From: Sarcocystis neurona
Lineage: Eukaryota; Apicomplexa; Conoidasida; Eucoccidiorida; Sarcocystidae
Reading direction: 5' to 3'
NCBI GenBank assembly: GCA_000727475.1
Contig: KL647306.1
Coordinates: forward strand, 2,153,642-2,217,641
Length of the DNA stretch: 64,000 nucleotides
Positions 12,065 through 25,600 of the stretch are shown here, piece after piece. The notes under the pieces are model-generated. The model had not been told where the DNA came from. It saw only the letters and a list, made by a program, of their open reading frames with translations, and did no database searches. The translations under genes and the position numbers were made by a program. How positions within the stretch are numbered: the stretch's first letter is position 1; the number at the start of each line of letters is the position of its first letter.

Positions 12065-15000
12065 CGCGGTCGACGTGACGGGAAACTCGGCTACCGCTGG
12101 TACATCAACAAGACTGTCTGTGGTTCAGAGACACGATTATCATCACATGTCGCATCGTCAGTTCACAGCAGGCCCTTCTACGGACAATTTTTCGCGGTGG
12201 CGATGTCGAAGAAGCGACGTTTTCACTTTGTTTTGACGGTAGGGTGGTCAGTACTGTCCACGACTGAAAACATGAAAGCGCCACCCAAACAATTCGGCGA
12301 CATACATTAGTAGGTGACATATATACGGATATGCATAAACTTGTATATATTTACCGTGTTCAGACGCAGACAGTGTACAGGGAATTGTTAGTTTGTAAAG
12401 TGCATATGCACATAGACATGGTAGCCCGCTGGCAGACACCGAAATTTTGTGCCGTGCAGCGGTGCTATCCCGGCAGCTAAAAGTGTCCGAAGCACAGGGC
12501 AACGGATTTCTCGGGGAAAAGGCCCGGAAGAAAAGACAGAGAGAAATTAAATTCTACAACGACAGCCCTGGAAAAATGGGCGAAGCCTGCGGCAGACAAG
12601 CGGCAAAGCCGGACCCTGCAGCGTGCAAGTATTATTCGTGCGAGAAGTTCTTGAGAAGCTGTCCCGGTCTTCCGCGCTGCTCTAGAGCACTTAGAATGAA
12701 ACAGTGGGAAGGAAAGACGACAACAGAAGATAAGCGCATTCGAGAAAAGCTCTGTCACACTAATATCGTACTCACGCATGCGAATCGCAAGCGCGGGGGA
12801 GTTTTACCGCAGTCCCGCATGCATGGGAAATGTTTTCGTCTGTGTCGATGGAGTATTATCTTTATCAGACGTCGATGGACTACATATATCATAAAACTGG
12901 ACAGCAGATCTCTGTGCACGACGGTCACGTACCGACGCAAGGCGCTGTGCCAGGGGAACGGGCCTCACGTGCACGTCGGTCCAGGTCTGCCCAGAGAGAC
13001 ATACGTGTATGAATGGATGTATGCACGTATGGATGTACGGCTGCATGTATGTATGTATGGATGTCTGTAAATATATATATATATATGATTTATGTTTATG
13101 TATACATGCACACATGTACAGATGCACATACATACATTCGTTGGGACACGTTGATACATGCACATAGGAGACATCTGTATATAAAGAACCGTGCTGCGCT
13201 CGTAGCATAGAAACCCAGTCAGGCCGTTTTCGTAGCATAAGACTCCACGTGAAAACCTCGTGCTGCACAGTCACTCTGTCCAGTGCAATGCTACGCTACT
13301 GCTAAACTAGGGGAATGGCTTGCACGACGACGTGTACCTCCTCAGCGCACTGAGTTGGAGGTATGAAAAAGAGGTAAGAACACACGCGCGAGAAAGCACT
13401 GGTCTGGGACGCACGTGTTAAGTACGTAGGACGACGGGCGCTGTACACGCCAAGAGGTTTTGCATACCATGCATGGGTAGGGCGCCCCGCTGGGTAGAAA
13501 TGGAAGCGTGCTCCTGTGGTACACGGTGTTGTTAATTCCGGCGCCCTACATACGTGCAGAGTTTACGAGCGCCTCCCCTGTAGAACACTTGAAGGAAGGA
13601 TACGGCAGGACCGTACACTTGCCGGACCAGTGAAAATTTACAGTAGGATACACGGCTGTCCTTTGGATAAGCCGCACAACTAGCCGTGCGCCATAGTTGT
13701 TCTGTTGAGCAACACCAACGCGCTCCGAAACGTGACTGCTACCGGTAGCAGAAAAGAACGAACTGCTGCAAGAAGCATGTCTCACTTAGAAGTCTGCCGC
13801 TATTGCACTCCCTGTTTTTGCAGCCATACCGCTTGCCGCAGTTTTAAGGAATTGGAACAAGAGGGTTCTCTTTAAGCTGTGTCTTACGGGCTGCTTCAGA
13901 CACGCTTTGCAAAACAGGAGTGTGAGCGGAAGTCACAAGATGACTTGCACGCACGTTCGCGATGTTATCCAATGTACGAAAGAGTGGGTGTGGCACTCTT
14001 CGCAGGTGAACTACGGTTCTGCTTCCTCATCACCTTCTGTCGCTCAAAGGCATACCATTTGCTGCTGCCGTCCTTCTTTTGTGCAGGATTTTGCCTGTCA
14101 CGGTCTTCTCGAATTCCCTTCCGCACAAGGTTATATTCTGTCGAAAGTATCCAGTACGGTAGTCTTCTCAGCGTCAGAGTGGAGAAATCATGTGAAAAGG
14201 GCGTACGCCTCTGTAAAGTGTAGCGTCACGTCAGAGACGCACCAGTTCTTCGCCGCTGCCATTTTCTCCAGGTGTGCACAAGGAGCGCATACGACGGTTG
14301 CACGGTCTGATCTCTAGAGCTCTGGCCGTCTTGAGTAGCAGTAATTACACGACCATGAATCTGCCGGTAAAGAACACGCTAGCTCGCGTGTAGCAGACGA
14401 AAACACGGCACCAACGCCACAGTAACATGTGCCAAAGTGTCTGCCGAAGGTAGGAGCAACGCAGTCACCGCGCTGCTGGATGCCAGTCCTTCACAGTATA
14501 CCACTCAGCGTATGCTGTCAACAACCGAACATTGATGACCACAATTAGCTGCACGTTGTTACGACTGAGCGAAAAGTGTGTCACCGTCCGAGGACGTCTG
14601 AACGCTGTGACTACAAAGAGGACAGAAAGAATCCTTTCATTTGTTGGCCGGAAGAGGAGAGCATAATTTCGGCACCCTTGGAACGGGTCCGACAGCAGGC
14701 TGACGTCGGCGACAGTGTACAAACCCGTCTGCGAGAAGGGCACACAACAAGTGTGTAACTTTTCAGCCCTTCGAGATCACAGGTGCTTGCTATATGTGCT
14801 CCTGTGCCCACAGAATTTTGGGGGGGGCCTTTTCAGGTGCCGAAACCGGCCGCTGTAGACAAGAAAGACTCACGCGTAGCTCTGAACAACAGTATGTCAA
14901 ATACGACCGATTTATTTCGTCCATGTTTGCGAAGGAAGCCAGACAAGCGGCTTCGGCAAAGATCCAGAAGACGTCCTTTTTGTGACTGTGCCTTTAGTAT

Positions 15001-18000
15001 GATGGATCAATAGCGGCCTGCGTTCAGGCTTCCTCACCGGGCAGTTTGTATCGATGCGCTGGCGCTGTCGCTTCCGAAAGAAACTCCTCGATCCTTTCTC
15101 GTTAACCTAACTAATGAACGTCCCCTACACTACCTGGAGACAGCGGTACAATACTTGGCGCCCTGCAAGCCGACACGTTAAAAAAAAAACCTTTAGCACG
15201 TAACCCACAGGCTGAAGAGCTGTGCCGTGCCTCAAGTACCTGCGTCCCACGCTTGTCGGATTCCCGCGCTGTATACGAATGCAGATGCGCCACGGTAATG
15301 CTGTAGTTTCAGCCAGCGGGCACGCGCGTTACAGCACTCAAGCAGGGTGTTTAGTCCTGTACAGAGCAGGTAAGCGTCTTCGTCGCCTCATTTTGACTTT
15401 GTAGCTTGGTGCAGACGATAAATATTTGGTAAGAGATTTTCTAACAGTGACCTGCTTCGTTACATGAACACTTGCAGATGATGTGCTTGTAATGTATCAC
15501 CAGATTATCTACCTTGATCATAGTTATGCCTCTACCTCGTCGAGTTTCCGTTAGAATTATTTCGCGGCTAACGTGCGTCTCCCCTGTGCACCATGAGACC
15601 GACTCTGCTGCTCTATGTATGAATCTTCTGGGATGTTTTGGAGAAGAGGTGGAAAATGTTGCATTTCCTGGTGCGCCGAGGACGCCCTGCACACACGCAG
15701 GCTCTATTCTATAAAACCGCGTCTGACCTACGGTAACAAGCCGATTGTGCTCAGAGGCTAGGTCCCACGTTTATGTAAGACGGAGCCGTATCATCGTCCA
15801 CTTTTTCGTAAAAACGCGGTAGAAAATGAGTCCATGATAGTTTCACGCCAGCTGCACGTCTTTAAAATAGGGTTGAGGACAGGGTGTATCGTGCCTTGCT
15901 GATATTCTTTAAGTGCGAAGGGACTCCTCTAGTCTTTTAATCTGCGGTGAATGGTATGCGGTGCGCAAGCCGTCTCTATTATTGAACACTTTCGAATGAC
16001 ACACGTATGTTGCCCGTGGTGTGCCGTACTTCCGAATGAGAATACACTGGAGTCCTGCTTCGAGTAACATTATCCACCAGGTGTCTCCAATGGGAGTCAG
16101 ACGTACCTAGCCGCTCACCTGTAGCGATGTGCAACTTTAAACGAAGCTGAACGCCATATGGCTGCCTCTCTTATACCGTGGTACCGTGCTCGATCAGCAC
16201 GGTTTAACGTGGAGTATGAACGATGTCGGCAGTCGATGCGCGGACCCGAAGGTTAACGTTCTGTTGCCGTGTAGGCCTCCCAGATGGTTTTACCGCACCA
16301 ACGATGTTGATGGAGGTTTGCCGGAATCCCCCACGTGTGTGGGGGAGGACGTTCACCATTGAAGCCTATAGTGCTTTGTGCTGCTGTTAGGCAAGGTTTC
16401 TGCCCTACGGGCAACTGCCGCTCACACTACTCAAGGCGTCGAGGCCTCCGTTCGTCGGTGTTGCGTACGCCTAGACTTTAAACAGGTGTACGTACGCGCC
16501 AGAATCTTTCAAACTCTACCGCACAGACGAAGATAATGTGTCTGTACCTCTTCGAGCATCATCACTTTCAACGCCGACGCCGCCTCGATAGCACTGTTGA
16601 ATTCCTTCCTACATTTAACTTCAGGGAGTTCTTCGACAGTCGGAAGTACTAAGATGGTGCGGCAGCCGATGAGGACTGTGTGGGGAAACGCAGCGCTCGA
16701 TAGTCGGTCGGCCTTCCTTCGGGAGCGGTGTGATCGACGACGGCGATAGTATCAAAAACATAAAGATCATAGACAGTCCGTGAAAAGTGATTATCACGTT
16801 GTAAGTATATATAGTTTCTACACGTATATCGTAGTCGGCGGCTGGAAACGAGCGGAGCCGAATCAATTGCCGACAGTGCACCACGCGCAGCTACTCCAGG
16901 CGCTGCCGGTAGCGCGCGTGCCGCCGTGGCTGATCTGGTGGTTCGCGTTTGGCCAGCGCGCATTACTCACTTTTTACGCTGCTGCTCCAGGAAGGCGGTG
17001 CGTCATACAGTGACGAACACGATATTGCTAGATCCGATTTCGCGGTGTGACCTAAATGCAGGAGGACAGCTTGGCGGAACTGAGCAGCAGGAGCGGAGAG
17101 GGTTGCTGAGACCAATGTACGGAGTCACTTCAGCTGTCGGAAACGACAGTATCTCGCCAGAGCTGGCGGTACCGCGTCAGCGAGCGTACAGCCTCGAATA
17201 AGTGAACCGCAGGAGTTTGAAAGTCTGATGAACTGAAATGTGCCACGTTGACGTTCTTCTCGGCTGCAGCTTGCACTCCGTCGTACACGTGTGGCAGGTC
17301 TGCTATGTGCTGAGATTTATCTTTCCAGAACGGCTACGCCTACTACAGCGTGTGACTCAGACAACACGGCCGTCACTTCCTCCGCAGAGACGGTCTTCGC
17401 TAAGAAGCACATTTTCTTGCCTCGTACCCGACGTGTGAGTGTGGAGCGTCATGAGTATTGCGAAAATGTGTTGTGCCTCAGGGAAGCAGGTTTAGTTGCA
17501 CCTTACCTTAGCTGCTACGGACTCTTCAATTGTTGAGGCGTGTGCGCGTTCAATCACCTTTTCTGTGGGCGTAAGCTCGCTGCTCCTAAAGAACGCGATG
17601 AATGACGCCCTTCGCAGTTGTCTCAGCCCTATGATTAAGTGTACGATCTGATCGGTAATATTTACGCTCCGAGTTGTTAGCGGAAATTCTTCAAGGTGTC
17701 GAATGTGGCGGGTCTTCCTTTCACGTGTACGCAGCCGCCGCCACTGGTGGAATGCGTGGAGCCCCTACGCATCGGGTCATGGTCGTCTGCCTGCATGGCT
17801 TCAACTGTGGGTTTGTCAGGGTTACTGCACACAATCGCTCCACGACGTCGAACTACAGCTGCGCACAGCGCGAGCGCTTTCCTCGCCATTTTGAGTGTCC
17901 ACCTACGCGTCGATCATGGGGGAAGTCATGACCGAGTGTCGCTCTCGTTGTGTTAGCAGGAAGCTTCGTAGGACGCACCTATTCTCCAGAAACGGGAAAG

Positions 18001-18574
18001 ACTTCCTCGCACTGGAACCGCCTTCTTGGGTGCCGCTACATGCACTGGTGACCTGTGGGCTTGCCCTGATTCCTTGGACTAACGTGCATTTTGCCTCTTG
18101 CGACCCCACGCGCGACACCAGGCCGGACACACGTAAGATTCCAGTATACGTAGCTGCATCAAGACTTGTGGACCGTCACGCCCTAGGCGAAAGAAGAGGT
18201 AGTTGGACACGTCTCGGGCAGTAGGACAAGATAAAGCAACCGTACATATGTACCCGCAGGAACGCAAGTTTCCACGAACGACGTTACTGTAGATTAGTCG
18301 TTTGATCGTGTTTCGAGTACACAGCAAGCAACAGTGATGATTTCGAATCTCCGTACATTGAAAATATTACTTGCACCTTCGCCGCGCGTGGAAGGAGTGC
18401 ACACTATATGACATTGCCTCCAACCAGCTAAGGCATACTAGAAAGGCACACCCGAGGTATAGCGGAACCAATCATGTTGCACGCGTTAGCCCGATATAAG
18501 GCAACTGCGATACATTTAGTCAGCGCATATGTGAGGGCGACACCGTAGTAGGAGGCGGTTTTCTGCCCCATTGA
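12065..18574. other. Repeat-poor intergenic DNA
   Basis: No gene can be supported here. The longest plus-strand open frame (12447-13070) begins at a TTG, has no recognisable domain and runs into an ATG(T/A) repeat at its end. Short TA/TG microsatellites occur near 12310-12350 and 13015-13140. The rest is non-repetitive with no CAG tracts. The promoter of the helicase gene should lie just above 12064, but I recognise no specific element. Confidence 0.5.
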
Positions 18575-18730
18575 GTCTACTTGTGTGGGCCCATTGCCAT
18601 ATCAAGTCAAGAGAATATCTACGCTTCACTCCTTCGTTCACTAAAGACCGCGTTTACCTCTGCGTCTGCCGTAGTGCTCTGGGTGTCGTCGGGGTGGACT
18701 GCAGCAACCGAGGCTTTTGCAGAGGAAGCA

Positions 18731-19663
18731 ATGCACGGCACACTGGCGTCGACAGGCCGGACGATACCACCAGTAAAAAAAAGAAGCATCCTCGGCGATC
18801 GTGAAGACTACAGCGAACGAACAAGGACTAACAGCAGCAGTCTGAGGCAGGAAAAACAGAGACCACAACTTGTGCCCACTCCTGGACTGCGGACACCCCC
18901 GGTTGCACCTGATGTCGAAGACATCTACAAAACACCTCCGTATACAAATGCTCGGCCGATCGGGGAGCCGTTGCAACTATTGCCACAAAGTCTGCTTCAG
19001 CCCGTCTCGAAAAATGCAGAACAGCCCGAACAGGTCGACGCTGACGGTGCATTAAAGCGCCGAAGGACGTTGAAGAATGATGCTGCGCGTGACGTGAGGA
19101 AGAAGACTGTATTGACAATAGGAACGAAGAGCGAAAACACGGACGAGGGTTCATCAGGACTTGCATTCAGTGAAGAGTCGAGGCCGTCTTCACACGTGCA
19201 GTCTGACAAAGTCCGCAGCCTTTCATCCCAGAGCGACTCGTCGACACACGCGTTCGGAAACGAGCACTTGTTTCCATCATTTGCTCGAAGCTCCTGGCTA
19301 GGCGACCCAGGCGCTGTGCGTCTGCTAGTAGGGCAGCTGCAGAGCCCGCATACAGAAGAGGGCCTGCAGAACATGCTGTTGCGACTCGGAATCTTTTTAG
19401 CGTTGCTGAACGAGTGCCTGCGTAGCAAGCCTGAACTCGGAGTGAAATTGTTGAAGCGGGCTGCAAGGCTACGCAAGCTTGTCACGAAAGGCGCCCTCAC
19501 CAGTGAACGAGCTAGCGTCGAGCTTTTCAGTTCTAGTGCGTTTCAAGAACTCGTACGCTGCGCTCAAAGCAAAATTATTAGTGCGGTGGAAGCACGCAGG
19601 GCTCAAAAGGAGATCGACAGCCTGAGAGAATATGGACTCTTGCCTCCAGACACTTTCACATAG
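18731..19663 (+). CDS. Hypothetical protein, intronless in the visible part
   Basis: An open frame from 18575 to the TAG at 19661-19663. The first in-frame ATG is at 18731, giving 310 residues. The frame is open for another 52 codons upstream without an ATG, so a spliced 5' exon is possible; CAG acceptors occur at 18703-18705 and 18720-18722. I do not recognise the family. The N-terminal half is polar and probably disordered, with Pro-rich segments (RTPPVAPDVEDIY, KTPPYTNARPIGEP) and a basic cluster (LKRRRTLKNDAARDVRKK) that could act in nuclear targeting (inference). The C-terminal 125 residues look folded and helical, beginning near SWLGDPGAVRLLVGQL and ending in GLLPPDTFT. It carries no Gln/Ala homopolymer, unlike the other genes here. 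The codon-like composition and sustained frame support a real gene. Exact start uncertain. Confidence 0.65.
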   Translation: MHGTLASTGRTIPPVKKRSILGDREDYSERTRTNSSSLRQEKQRPQLVPTPGLRTPPVAPDVEDIYKTPPYTNARPIGEPLQLLPQSLLQPVSKNAEQPEQVDADGALKRRRTLKNDAARDVRKKTVLTIGTKSENTDEGSSGLAFSEESRPSSHVQSDKVRSLSSQSDSSTHAFGNEHLFPSFARSSWLGDPGAVRLLVGQLQSPHTEEGLQNMLLRLGIFLALLNECLRSKPELGVKLLKRAARLRKLVTKGALTSERASVELFSSSAFQELVRCAQSKIISAVEARRAQKEIDSLREYGLLPPDTFT

Positions 19664-22600
19664 GCGCGCTCGATGGGGGTGCACAAGCACAGGCAAGAAA
19701 CAAAGATGGACACCGGGCCACGGGTGGTAAAAGCGTGATCCAAATACATAACGACGCTCCAGAAACCTACGGCTGACATCGTGAATTATACAAACTCGCG
19801 ACCTCAGTGCACACCTGATGGGTCCACTAACCGCCGGTGGAGACTCATGAGGTGAAGGGCTTACAGAAATCATGCGAACTGATTCATAGGGTGGAAATGC
19901 CGGCGTGAACACGAGGCGGGAAGAGACTTAGAAAACACAGAGCCTGAAAAAAGTGAATTCAGCTCGTGGTGTAGGTGCAGGGTGAGTATCCTGAGCTGAA
20001 TACATGGTCAACAACTGCCTTACTGCACGAAGTGGAACTTATATGCGGAAAGGGTGCGAAATTATGAGAACAGTTTGGTAGAAAGGGTAGATCTCCTTTG
20101 ACACTGCGCAAGCTTGTGCGAGTGTGGCCGTGTCGTACCGACTGTAATTCTCTACAACTAATATTTCGGCAGAGCGGTTTTGTTCACACAGGCGCTAAAG
20201 TGGGCGGCAGCGGTATGTACGCCTCTCCGCCCCTCTCTCTGAAACCCTCATCGAGTGGGGGGACAACCGTGGCGTCATCAGCAGTCATCGGGATGCAAGC
20301 ACGGGTTGCTTCCACGGACTTCCGTAACAGAATCGCAACAGGTACCCGCAGGATGTTTAAATCCCCTTTAAAATGGAACACGTGGCTGAGGCGACAATCT
20401 CAAGCTGCACTAGGCCATCTCCTCTTCGGCAAGCACTGAACAGCATGGACGAAAGGACTACACACTCGTTTCAGGTCAACTGCTTAACCGCCAGCTTAAT
20501 GCCGCCTTCTCTCGCCCGGGAAGTGGGAGACGGCCTTAGCCGGGCGATTCGAATTCGTTTGTGTGGAGGTGGAGACTGACATATCTGAGGACGCCTGGGT
20601 GGTTTCAGTTTCGTGGTGTGTCTGTGCAGGGTGTACTAATGCTACGTTTCGATTTAGACCTAGTGAATCAACGCATAAGGTAGTCATAGAGCATGCGTTG
20701 GGAATCAGTATACTTCGTACTTCGCTAAGCAGTCTTGTAAGTTGTCCACTGGCTCAGGACCAGCCTACATTCATATGCACAGAGCAAGGTTTGTCGTTTC
20801 GAATGTGTGACACCTCTCCATCCGAGAGATAACCAACCTACATCGTTGACCCGCTTTCTGCTAAAACATTTACCTGCTACTTGGAAGTGAACACATCTTA
20901 TACGCACAAAACGGCCTGAGTCTCCTTGATATCTGGCAGATTTATTCCTATTTCGCAGTAGGATTGGGCTGGCCAGACTTCACACCAGTATCATGTCGAC
21001 AGTGGGACGGAACATGTGTTGTTAACACAGTACTCCTGCCTCTAGGCATATAGGTGGCGTCCCCCCGAAGGCGCAGGCCAACTGACGGAAGCGAAAGACG
21101 TTAAAAAAAGCCACTTTGTGTTGTCGCGTAGTTCCGCCAGCGACACTCTGCGCTTCCCCGGTGCGCTTGGGAAGTTTATAGCGCACGCTCTGACCGTCTA
21201 TGTGGACTTGTCGAGGGCAGCACTCACACCAGTCATCCTAGAATGGTCACAGCCGGTACAGTGCAGCGTGCGGGCTGCACGCTGCGTTTGCTCTTTTTTC
21301 TCGTCCTTGAAAGTCTTGGATACCTGTCAGACGTGGCGAGGCGTGCGATTCCTGCAGACCGTAGAGATCTAGGCAGTGGGTGGACGTAAAGCTCCACCCG
21401 TAAGACGAACTCTTTTGTGAAGGGATTGTGAGGAAGCATCGGCAGTGATACTGCAAGGGAAGCGGAGGGAAAAGTAGGTGCCGTACCCAAAAACGAGCAT
21501 GAAGAAGTTGATATCGTTGGAAGCAGCTGACGCGACCACACTTGTAAACTTCCATCCAGACCCGTTTATACTAGGTGGTTCGCGGACAGCGACTGGCTAT
21601 AATTAAGGTCACCGTTTCATAGTCGTGTATCGTCCTAGCCTCCGCGTGGGCTTGGCAGGAGTTCACGCAGGCTCACCTTCCACAACGCGACCCACCTGGT
21701 TTGCATGGTGGCTGGGGTGCTTTCAGAAGATATCTGCAAACGAATCCATGTCCGGCGGTGTCGTCTCTGGCGACGCACCGCTTGCGTTGGAGGAAAAAAT
21801 GACCAAAATTCGGTGGGCTCAGCCACATTTTCATGCGCGCAGTACCGTGAGCGGAGGTAGACCGCTCGGAGACAACCTCTGTGACATTTTTGAGCAGCGT
21901 ATCCGATGTAGGTGACAACCCCGCAGAAAGCCGAAAAAGCGACGTTCTCCTTAGAAGACGTAGCCCGTGTCTAGCGTTTACCAGACGAATGAGTTCAGTG
22001 AATAAGTAGTGCGGCGTGTGCGAGTGTTCCGCTTCGACATCTTCCTCCTGTGGCAGTGTCATCCTCGTCCCTCCTTTGTCACAACGTACTTGTAGAGTGA
22101 CTCTCCTGCTGCGGTGCAGAGTGCCTTCAATCCCACAGACAGTGTCATACCGGTGAAAGGCACTACTGTGGTCCGCTGGGACGAAGAGGCTGGGCGAGCC
22201 GCCTCGTGCGGGTATTGAAATCGTTGTGTGGTGACACCGACGCGCGTCTAGTTGGCCGGCGCATTTCAGTGCATACTATTCAACAGCGAAACGTAGCAGA
22301 AGATTTCACGTGAAGTTTGTTGCCCATGTTAGTCAACAACAGGAAGTGCTGACTGAGCTGCGCTCACCGGTAACGCTGCCACCAGCAATCTCGTGGCGTT
22401 AGGGGCGCGGAAGGGTTTACGCAGATGAGGACTTAGTTCTATACGCGTTACGATTATGATCCTTGCAGGGCTCGAAAGCGGTGGTTGAGACGTGTTTGCG
22501 GTGTTCTTATGGTTGTACCGCTTCAGCAGAATTGCGAGGGAAATGTACGAAGCGCAGTCAGGAGTTCTGGTCGTCAATGAAGCGATGAGAAGCTGTTGCG

Positions 22601-25600
22601 GCTGGCGACAGCACCCTTCTCGAAATGCTGCGAGGCCTACCGTACAGCGAAGCACGGTTGCATTCAAATAAGTGACGACAGGCTACTTCGGTAACGATGA
22701 CGCAAGGTTTAACACTGTAGCAAAGTACTCAATGCCAGTAGAAATATACGAAAATGTACACGCCGGTTAGATACGAGTGTTGTGTTTCCACGCTTCTTCT
22801 AGCTGCGCGAGAAATTCGACGAGCCGTCGAGAGACAGCAGGGGTAACTACACATTATTGCTACCTTTGTACGTCACACACCGTGCGGCCATATAGGCTGG
22901 TATTCTAGTCCGTGCCTAGGACGTGTAGTTGATATGTCAACAGAACCCTATATGTTGTTGTCTAGGTTGCGTCAGACTGTTGCATGTAGTGAACTACCAG
23001 AAGGTAGCATCTTCACATTTATGACGGTGAGTGTCCGCTTACTTAGATATGTGCCCATAACACGGTTGAGCATCCACCGCCTGGCCAGCCGCGTTCCGGT
23101 GAGGTTCAACGAGTTGAATGGAAGCGGTAAGAGCTTTTGATCAACCAGGCATTATTTCTTCCACAGCGTGCATAGGTGTTGCCGGCACCAGACAGTGACT
23201 CGTTCCTATTGGCAACAAAAGGTAGGCTGGGAGCAAAGTGATCCACTGTAACAGTCAGAGCTGTACAGAAAACAACAATAAAAAGGCCTACACGGCAGTT
23301 TGAACCGGAAAAGCGTATAGGCAAGGACAGCCGGACACGCGAATTTTGATGTGAGCGACGGTGCGGGGAGACGGGCGCTTTCTGTTCGCCTGTTTTCGCC
23401 ATGCCATATTATGTGTGCGAAAACCTTTTCGCACCCTCTGACGCTGCCCCAGACGGTCTAGTCGTACATTAGTTGTTGTTACAGCAACCTGCGTACGTTC
23501 CTTTTCTCCTAATGAAACCGTGTTGAAAGGTGAACAGTGGAGTGAGATGCCCAGCCCGGCGCGGAGAGTGCTGGTGCGCCACCAGTGTTTAAAGAATTTG
23601 TGAGGTGATAGAACAAGTGTATGCTGATGCAGGGTAACGCCATCTAAGAAATGTAATGCCAGCCGCTTGCTCCTCGTTCTTCCGCGCAAACGAAGTTCGT
23701 AGGTTCTGGAGGCCAAGAGCACGTGTTCCCACGAGGCAGCAACATAGACTTTCCGGAAACTCGGCATGTGTTGGGTCCAGCTGCATGTCACCCGCACAAA
23801 ACGCAGATCGTTTGCGACTTCAATCTGTTCAATCTGCGCAAACAAGCGTGACGCATTCTTACGGGAGCCTGACTCGAAACATTGCCTGACCGGCATGTAT
23901 GTATGTATACGCAGACACACGCGTACGCAGAAAATAATTTATGCAAAGAAGCGCTATCATCGCGCCCAAGGGATGCGGTTGGTTTCTATGGGTACACCTA
24001 CTGTGTTCTATCTGATGATGCAGTCAGTTTCCATGTGTACCCAAACTGTGTACTTCCTCCTGCAGTTTACGCTCCCACGTTCCTCTCCTGCGTTGTGTTA
24101 CCTCCAGACGTTGTCCCCTCTACCTTAACTCTGTGACGAACTCAACAACGAAACTACCGCCATACCCCTCAGACACCTACGTACGACAGCGGGAAAGCTG
24201 GTCATCGGTCTTCTTGTGAATGTCCACGGTGGACCGGTCCGGCACGCGCACGCCATTCTCGGAAGCGCATGAGCGACTAGCACTACCACAGATCATACAA
24301 CTGCTTTCGCTTTTACCTGCTCCGTGCTCCCGCGTGGCAACCGACGTCTTGAGATTGTTGTCGGCACGACCACCAGTGACCACAGGCTCTAGGAGTGCTG
24401 TTGCGTCCGCTGTGTCGCCACGGTGGCCCGTTGTTGCACGACGGAAGCACCGACTGGGCTACCGCACCGAAACGCTCCAGCAGCGGGGCCAGCAACGCCA
24501 GTAGTTGTTAAGACGCCGAGCGCAGACCCTGGCGTGAGCAAAGGATTCCAGTACAGTGTCGCTGTCGTATGACTGCTTAGCTCATCAGTCACCAGCTTCC
24601 TAGGATTCGCACGAATTGACCCCAGGTGCCTCCAGGTGAGTGTGTGGAAGGGACAACCGAATTCGTGCCCGGTATCGCTGTGTGCATGTGGCACGCGAGC
24701 CGCACAAAGCTGGCGCGTCCTCGCAGTCACGTCTGCCCGCCTGCTCACACCGTGTGCCAGCGTTGCCACTCGCTTTGAGGGCGTGGACCTACTACATGCT
24801 GCAGAAATACAAAAATTCTGCACCAGTTTTTGGTCGAGCTGCGTTCACGGAAATTAGGCCGGGGAGCCATCGGTGGAGTAGCGACCGCATTTCCATCTCT
24901 GTCGGCTTACTCCTTCGCATGGCTCCCGTGTCAGGTTTCCCCTTGTCGACCCACACTTTCTATATTACTAGGCACGGGTATTCCTCCTGTTGACGCGTCT
25001 ACGGAGTCCGGGTCCAAGATGCAGTTTGTGGTGGTGGAGCGTATTTTCGCGTGTAGGGGCCCTCCTCTCAACTCCCCGTGAAATGAACACTCGCGTGGCC
25101 AGAACACGTCTCACTCGTCTCACGTCCCCAAGGGCAGCGCTTAAAAAAAAAACATCACACGTGTCATCTTTCCACCGTCGCCATGCACCTTGCCAACGTA
25201 GAAGATGCGGAACATCTTCAGTGTTGTGTGCTTAGGAAACGACCGAATGTCCTATTGCAGTCTGGGGTTGTCTTTCTCGAGGGCGCATGTAAGGAACAGT
25301 TTGTGCTTCTCTTACGGTGCGATCTCCTCGTGAGCGGAAGTGATTTGGGGTGGCGAAGACCAGTAGCCCGTTTCTGAGGGTGCACAAAAATTTCGGACGA
25401 CTTCCACGGAGGCGGGGAGAAAGCGCCTGCGCAGTGAGGCGCAGCGCGAGGAAGCGCTTTTTCGCTATCTGTAGTAAGGCATTTCTGGACAAGGGGACAG
25501 TTTTGATGTGGCATCGTTACATTTTTCGATTTCGTATTCAAGTCTATATCGCTCTGTACTTTGCTGTTATAGTATCTGTCCTCACTTCGAGATCTCCGTG

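Noticed and set aside
12447..13070. 207-codon plus-strand open frame
   Set aside because: Starts with TTG, has no domain or compositional bias typical of a gene here, and ends in an ATG(T/A) microsatellite.
23288..23920. 210-codon minus-strand open frame
   Set aside because: No recognisable motif and no supporting splice or composition signal; a frame of this length is expected about once by chance in six frames of a 64-kb window.
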